A stretch of 64,000 bases of DNA. It comes from Erythrobacter ani (GTDB lineage Bacteria; Pseudomonadota; Alphaproteobacteria; Sphingomonadales; Sphingomonadaceae). Under the pieces are notes generated by a model. It made no database searches and was not told the DNA's origin. It saw only the letters and a program-made list of their open reading frames with translations. The position numbers and the translations under genes are program-made. The stretch lies in NCBI RefSeq assembly GCF_019204025.1, contig NZ_JAGSPB010000001.1, forward strand, positions 930,001 to 994,000, read 5' to 3'. Each line of letters opens with the position of its first letter. Position 1 is the stretch's first letter. Shown here in pieces: positions 61,874 through 64,000 of this stretch.

Positions 61874-62578
61874 ATGCCGGGCACCGAGTTCAAAGTCGCC
61901 AGCTACAACATTCGCAAGGCGATCGGCACCGACCGGCTGCGCAAACCATTGCGTATTCTCAGGGTCCTTGAAGAGATCGACGCGGATATTGTCGTGCTGC
62001 AGGAAGCCGATCGCCGCTTCGGCAAAAGGCAACGTGCGCTGCCCAAGTTTCTAGTCGAAGGCCACACCGATTACCGCCATGTCCCGCTTGATGTGCAGCA
62101 CGATTCGATGGGCTGGCATGGCAACGGGATCCTGGTGCGCAGGGACATCGTGATCGACCATCAGGATATAATTCACATACCGTACCTTGAACCGCGCGGC
62201 GTCATTATGACCACCTTGGGCTTCAAGGGTCACACTCTTTCGGTGTTCGGCATGCATCTCGACTTGTCCGGTTTATGGCGCAACCGCCAGGCGCAGGTGA
62301 TTGCCGAGCTTGCTCAGGAACAACAGAAACTAAGTCCCACCATCCTCACTGGCGACCTCAATGAATGGCGCCGGGATGCAGGTTGCCTCAGGATCTTCGG
62401 ACGCCATTTCTCGGTACTGGATTGCGGGCGCAGCTTCCATAGCCGTCGACCAGTCGCTCGGCTTGACCGGATCATGCACTGCGACAAGGTCGAGGCGCTG
62501 GAATGGGGTGTTCATCACAGTTCGCTGGCGACCATCGCGTCCGACCATCTGCCTGTTTGGGCAAGGTTCCGATTCTAG
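61874..62578 (+). CDS. endonuclease/exonuclease/phosphatase (EEP)-family protein
   Basis: 234 residues from ATG 61874, with GGAGAGG at -10. EEP motifs: FKVASYNIRKAIG at the N-terminus, VVLQEADRRFG (metal-binding Glu), FGMHLDLSG, ILTGDLNEWRRD and SDHLPVWARF near the end. Substrate could be a phosphodiester in DNA or lipid. In E. coli the cardiolipin synthase ClsB is encoded beside the EEP-family YbhP; the same order here makes a lipid-linked role attractive (inference). Downstream is a truncated gene on the other strand. Confidence 0.86.
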   Translation: MPGTEFKVASYNIRKAIGTDRLRKPLRILRVLEEIDADIVVLQEADRRFGKRQRALPKFLVEGHTDYRHVPLDVQHDSMGWHGNGILVRRDIVIDHQDIIHIPYLEPRGVIMTTLGFKGHTLSVFGMHLDLSGLWRNRQAQVIAELAQEQQKLSPTILTGDLNEWRRDAGCLRIFGRHFSVLDCGRSFHSRRPVARLDRIMHCDKVEALEWGVHHSSLATIASDHLPVWARFRF

Positions 62579-62587
62579 CGCCCCACA

Positions 62588-62944
62588 TCATTGTGCAGCT
62601 TCGAGTAGGTCCGATACCGTGGCAAAATTCTCTAGCGGATTGTCATCGAACAAGACGAGATCGGCACTCCGGCCCACAGCATTCCGCTCTTGAAGCAACC
62701 TTTGCTCGACAAGCAACCGACCTGGGTCAAACCCGCCGCCTGCGCCATGGATCACCAGCACTGTCGGACCCTCACCCCAGCTGACGTACTCGATCGGATC
62801 GTGACAGGTCTCGCAAAGCGACTGCTTTCCCGCTAGTTCGGAACGCCTTGCATCGGCGGCGCGATTGGCGATGATCGTCGCTGCGAACCCCAGCGTAACG
62901 ACGCTGCCAAAGGCGGCCAATCCTATGCTACGATGCGACCTCAT
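62588..62944 (-). pseudogene. chimeric fragment: alpha/beta-hydrolase start joined to an amidohydrolase end
   Basis: 118 residues. The first part has a membrane segment (AFGSVVTLGFAATIIAN), then DPIEYVSWGEGPTVLVIHGAGGGFD, the opening beta-strands and oxyanion motif of an alpha/beta-hydrolase. At about residue 80 it changes to VGRSADLVLFDDNPLENF, which matches the final cap of amidohydrolase-family proteins. A deletion has fused two unrelated genes. No nucleophile elbow or metal site remains. Read as non-functional. Confidence 0.7.
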
Positions 62945-62966
62945 CGCTAGCGCGCCTCGTAATGCG

Positions 62967-63374
62967 TCAGTCGAAGATGACCGTAGGCGAAAGGCCCTTC
63001 ATTCGTGAACTCATCAAGAATAAACGGTGAGGCGCATCGAAACGCTCATATTGTTTGGCGCGTCCGGTCATTCCGTCGGCACCCGGCGCGTCATACATGG
63101 TCGCCTCGAACTCCATCGCGATCTCTGTAACGACGGGGCGTCCGACCGAACCCGTGAGGGCGATGTAGCGCCGAACAGGTTCAGGAAGCGGGGCAAGGTC
63201 TTCCTCAGTGAGCACAGGCAACTGCGCGATCGGTACCGCTGCTGCTTCGGTCCTTCGCATATCGAAGGCACGTGAAAGGCCTGTCGACCAAGCGTAAAGC
63301 CCGCCGCCGAAGCCAGTCAGCAATCCGGCACCCATAAGCCAAATGATCGCGTTCCTGCCCACTGTTATTCCCAT
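62967..63374 (-). pseudogene. truncated DUF6544/DUF6920-like membrane protein
   Basis: 135 residues: an N-terminal transmembrane segment (AIIWLMGAGLLTGFGGGLYAW), then PEPVRRYIALTGSVGRPVV, the start of a family (DUF6544/DUF6920-like) whose members are roughly 250-300 residues long. The frame ends at a stop after GLSPTVIFD; in another frame residues resembling continuation are visible for a few codons. The remainder of the domain is absent. Adjacent to another broken gene, so this is a decaying stretch. Confidence 0.6.
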
Positions 63375-63491
63375 GATGCTGAGAGTTCGAGATAGTCGGA
63401 AGAAATCGTCATGAGACTAAGGAAATTGCCGTAGTTTCTGGATGATGGATGTGTGGTTCATCATGCACAGAGCATTGAACAGGAGTTGCGA

Positions 63492-63809
63492 ATGATCGAT
63501 CGAACCGAGATGGTCCAACAGCTGCGCGAACGGCTCGATAACCTGTTGGAACGCGCTGAAGTGATCGAGGATGACCTGCGCCATCCGCTCGATGCGGACT
63601 GGAGCGAACAGGCGGTCGATCTCGCCGATGACGAAGCTCTGGAAGGTGTCGACGAAACGCTGCGCGCTGAGATCCAGCAGGTCCGATATGCTCTCGCACA
63701 GATAGAGAACGATACGTATGGAACCTGCGCGCAGTGCGGCAATGCCATTAGTGCCGAGCGCCTCAAAGCACGCCCGATTGCTACGCGGTGTATCGATTGC
63801 GCAGCCTGA
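63492..63809 (+). CDS. TraR/DksA-type zinc-finger protein
   Basis: 105 residues from ATG 63492 (GGAG at -9). An N-terminal coiled-coil (MIDRTEMVQQLRERLDNLLERAEVIEDDL) is followed by EQAVDLADDEALEGV and a zinc finger CAQCGNAISAERL with a second pair in CIDC near the C-terminus, giving a four-cysteine CxxC...CxxC site. This is the short TraR/DksA-like class, which bind RNA polymerase or act as stress regulators. The Asp pair seen at the DksA coiled-coil tip is not clearly present. Stands alone, divergent from the truncated genes. Confidence 0.88.
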   Translation: MIDRTEMVQQLRERLDNLLERAEVIEDDLRHPLDADWSEQAVDLADDEALEGVDETLRAEIQQVRYALAQIENDTYGTCAQCGNAISAERLKARPIATRCIDCAA

Positions 63810-64000
63810 GACTGCGCTGCGACGCCGGAGCGTTGAGTTGTTCATCCGGAAGAGGCGATCTTGCTTGTGTCTAGCGGGATCAACGACGGATCGATCGTTA
63901 GCGCGCGCCATATCGCAGCGCCGCGATGCGTCATCGGACTGCGAGATAACAAGAGCAGCGCGCACATGTTCAGCCGACGAACGCGGCGTCATACCTCCGG
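63810..64000. other. gene-free window end
   Basis: 190 bases after the DksA-type gene. An antisense ORF (63417-63992) spans it with a GGAGG one base from the ATG, which is too close to work. Nothing else is supported. Confidence 0.3.

Noticed and set aside
63417..63992. Long antisense ORF (191 codons) over the DksA-type gene with GGAGG near its ATG
   Set aside because: GGAGG is one base from the ATG, too close for initiation, and the sense strand encodes a clear zinc-finger protein. The residue pattern of the ORF looks like a frame shadow.
1..64000. CRISPR arrays, IS elements, prophage genes, rRNA operons
   Set aside because: No regularly spaced repeats, transposase motifs, phage structural genes or rRNA-like sequence were found on reading both strands.

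Overview
The window looks like chromosomal DNA of an alphaproteobacterium of the order Sphingomonadales, most likely an Erythrobacteraceae member (Erythrobacter/Qipengyuania/Altererythrobacter type). The basis is overall protein resemblance and gene content: a CYP153-type P450, a ~1,570-residue NAD-glutamate dehydrogenase, a Zur-type Fur protein, dxs, IhfB, and heparinase-like and rpe genes next to purH. GC content is high and coding is dense on both strands, with many 4-bp ATGA/GTGA overlaps. There is no rRNA, IS element, prophage or CRISPR array. One tRNA gene (Leu, anticodon UAA) is present.

Layout. 1-974: 5' part of thrS. 1.3-2.75 kb: a coupled four-gene operon of three small membrane proteins and a mini HTH regulator. 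2.8-14.8 kb: metabolism and housekeeping (Tat-exported PhoD, alpha/beta hydrolase, TPR protein, LLM oxidoreductase, giant GDH, ferredoxin-reductase-type flavoprotein, queG). 14.9-17.2 kb: NatAB-like ABC exporter. 17.2-19.2 kb: CYP153 behind a perfect palindrome, then an exported MsrB. 19.2-23.1 kb: an envelope-glycan operon (UGM-like flavoprotein, GtrA, GT-C-like membrane protein). 23-26.8 kb: PilZ protein, tRNA-Leu, Kef antiporter, ihfB, GntR. 27-32 kb: peptide transporter and a pair of secreted amidohydrolase-family proteins, one without metal ligands. 32-41 kb: hydrolases, crotonase, HxlR, thioesterase, MlaA, dxs, Zur, exported MsrA. 40.8-41.0 kb: a structured noncoding RNA candidate with a 6S-like fold. 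41-46 kb: purH, heparinase-like protein, rpe, DUF2141. 46-48 kb: a diacylglycerol-kinase-like gene followed by a gene resembling Tam41 (phosphatidate cytidylyltransferase). 48.3-50.4 kb: M20 peptidase and DUF5996.

From 50.8 to 63.4 kb the character changes. An AT-richer island carries a DUF6270-like protein and then a graveyard of regulator fragments. Next comes a cluster of three AraC regulators and two HisKA_2-type histidine kinases with clear signs of duplication, deletion and gene conversion. After it come a VIT-type iron/manganese transporter between two unknown small genes, a cardiolipin synthase plus EEP-family pair (similar in arrangement to E. coli clsB-ybhP), two truncated or chimeric genes, and a DksA/TraR-type zinc-finger protein.

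Themes. Membrane lipid and envelope functions recur (kinase plus Tam41-like, cardiolipin synthase, MlaA, glycan operon), as does extracytoplasmic protein repair (lipoprotein-type MsrA and MsrB). The most unusual items are the kinase/Tam41-like pair, the 6S-like RNA candidate, the GT-C/GtrA/UGM-like operon and the evolving AraC/kinase cluster. Functions are inferred from sequence motifs read by eye; no database search was run.
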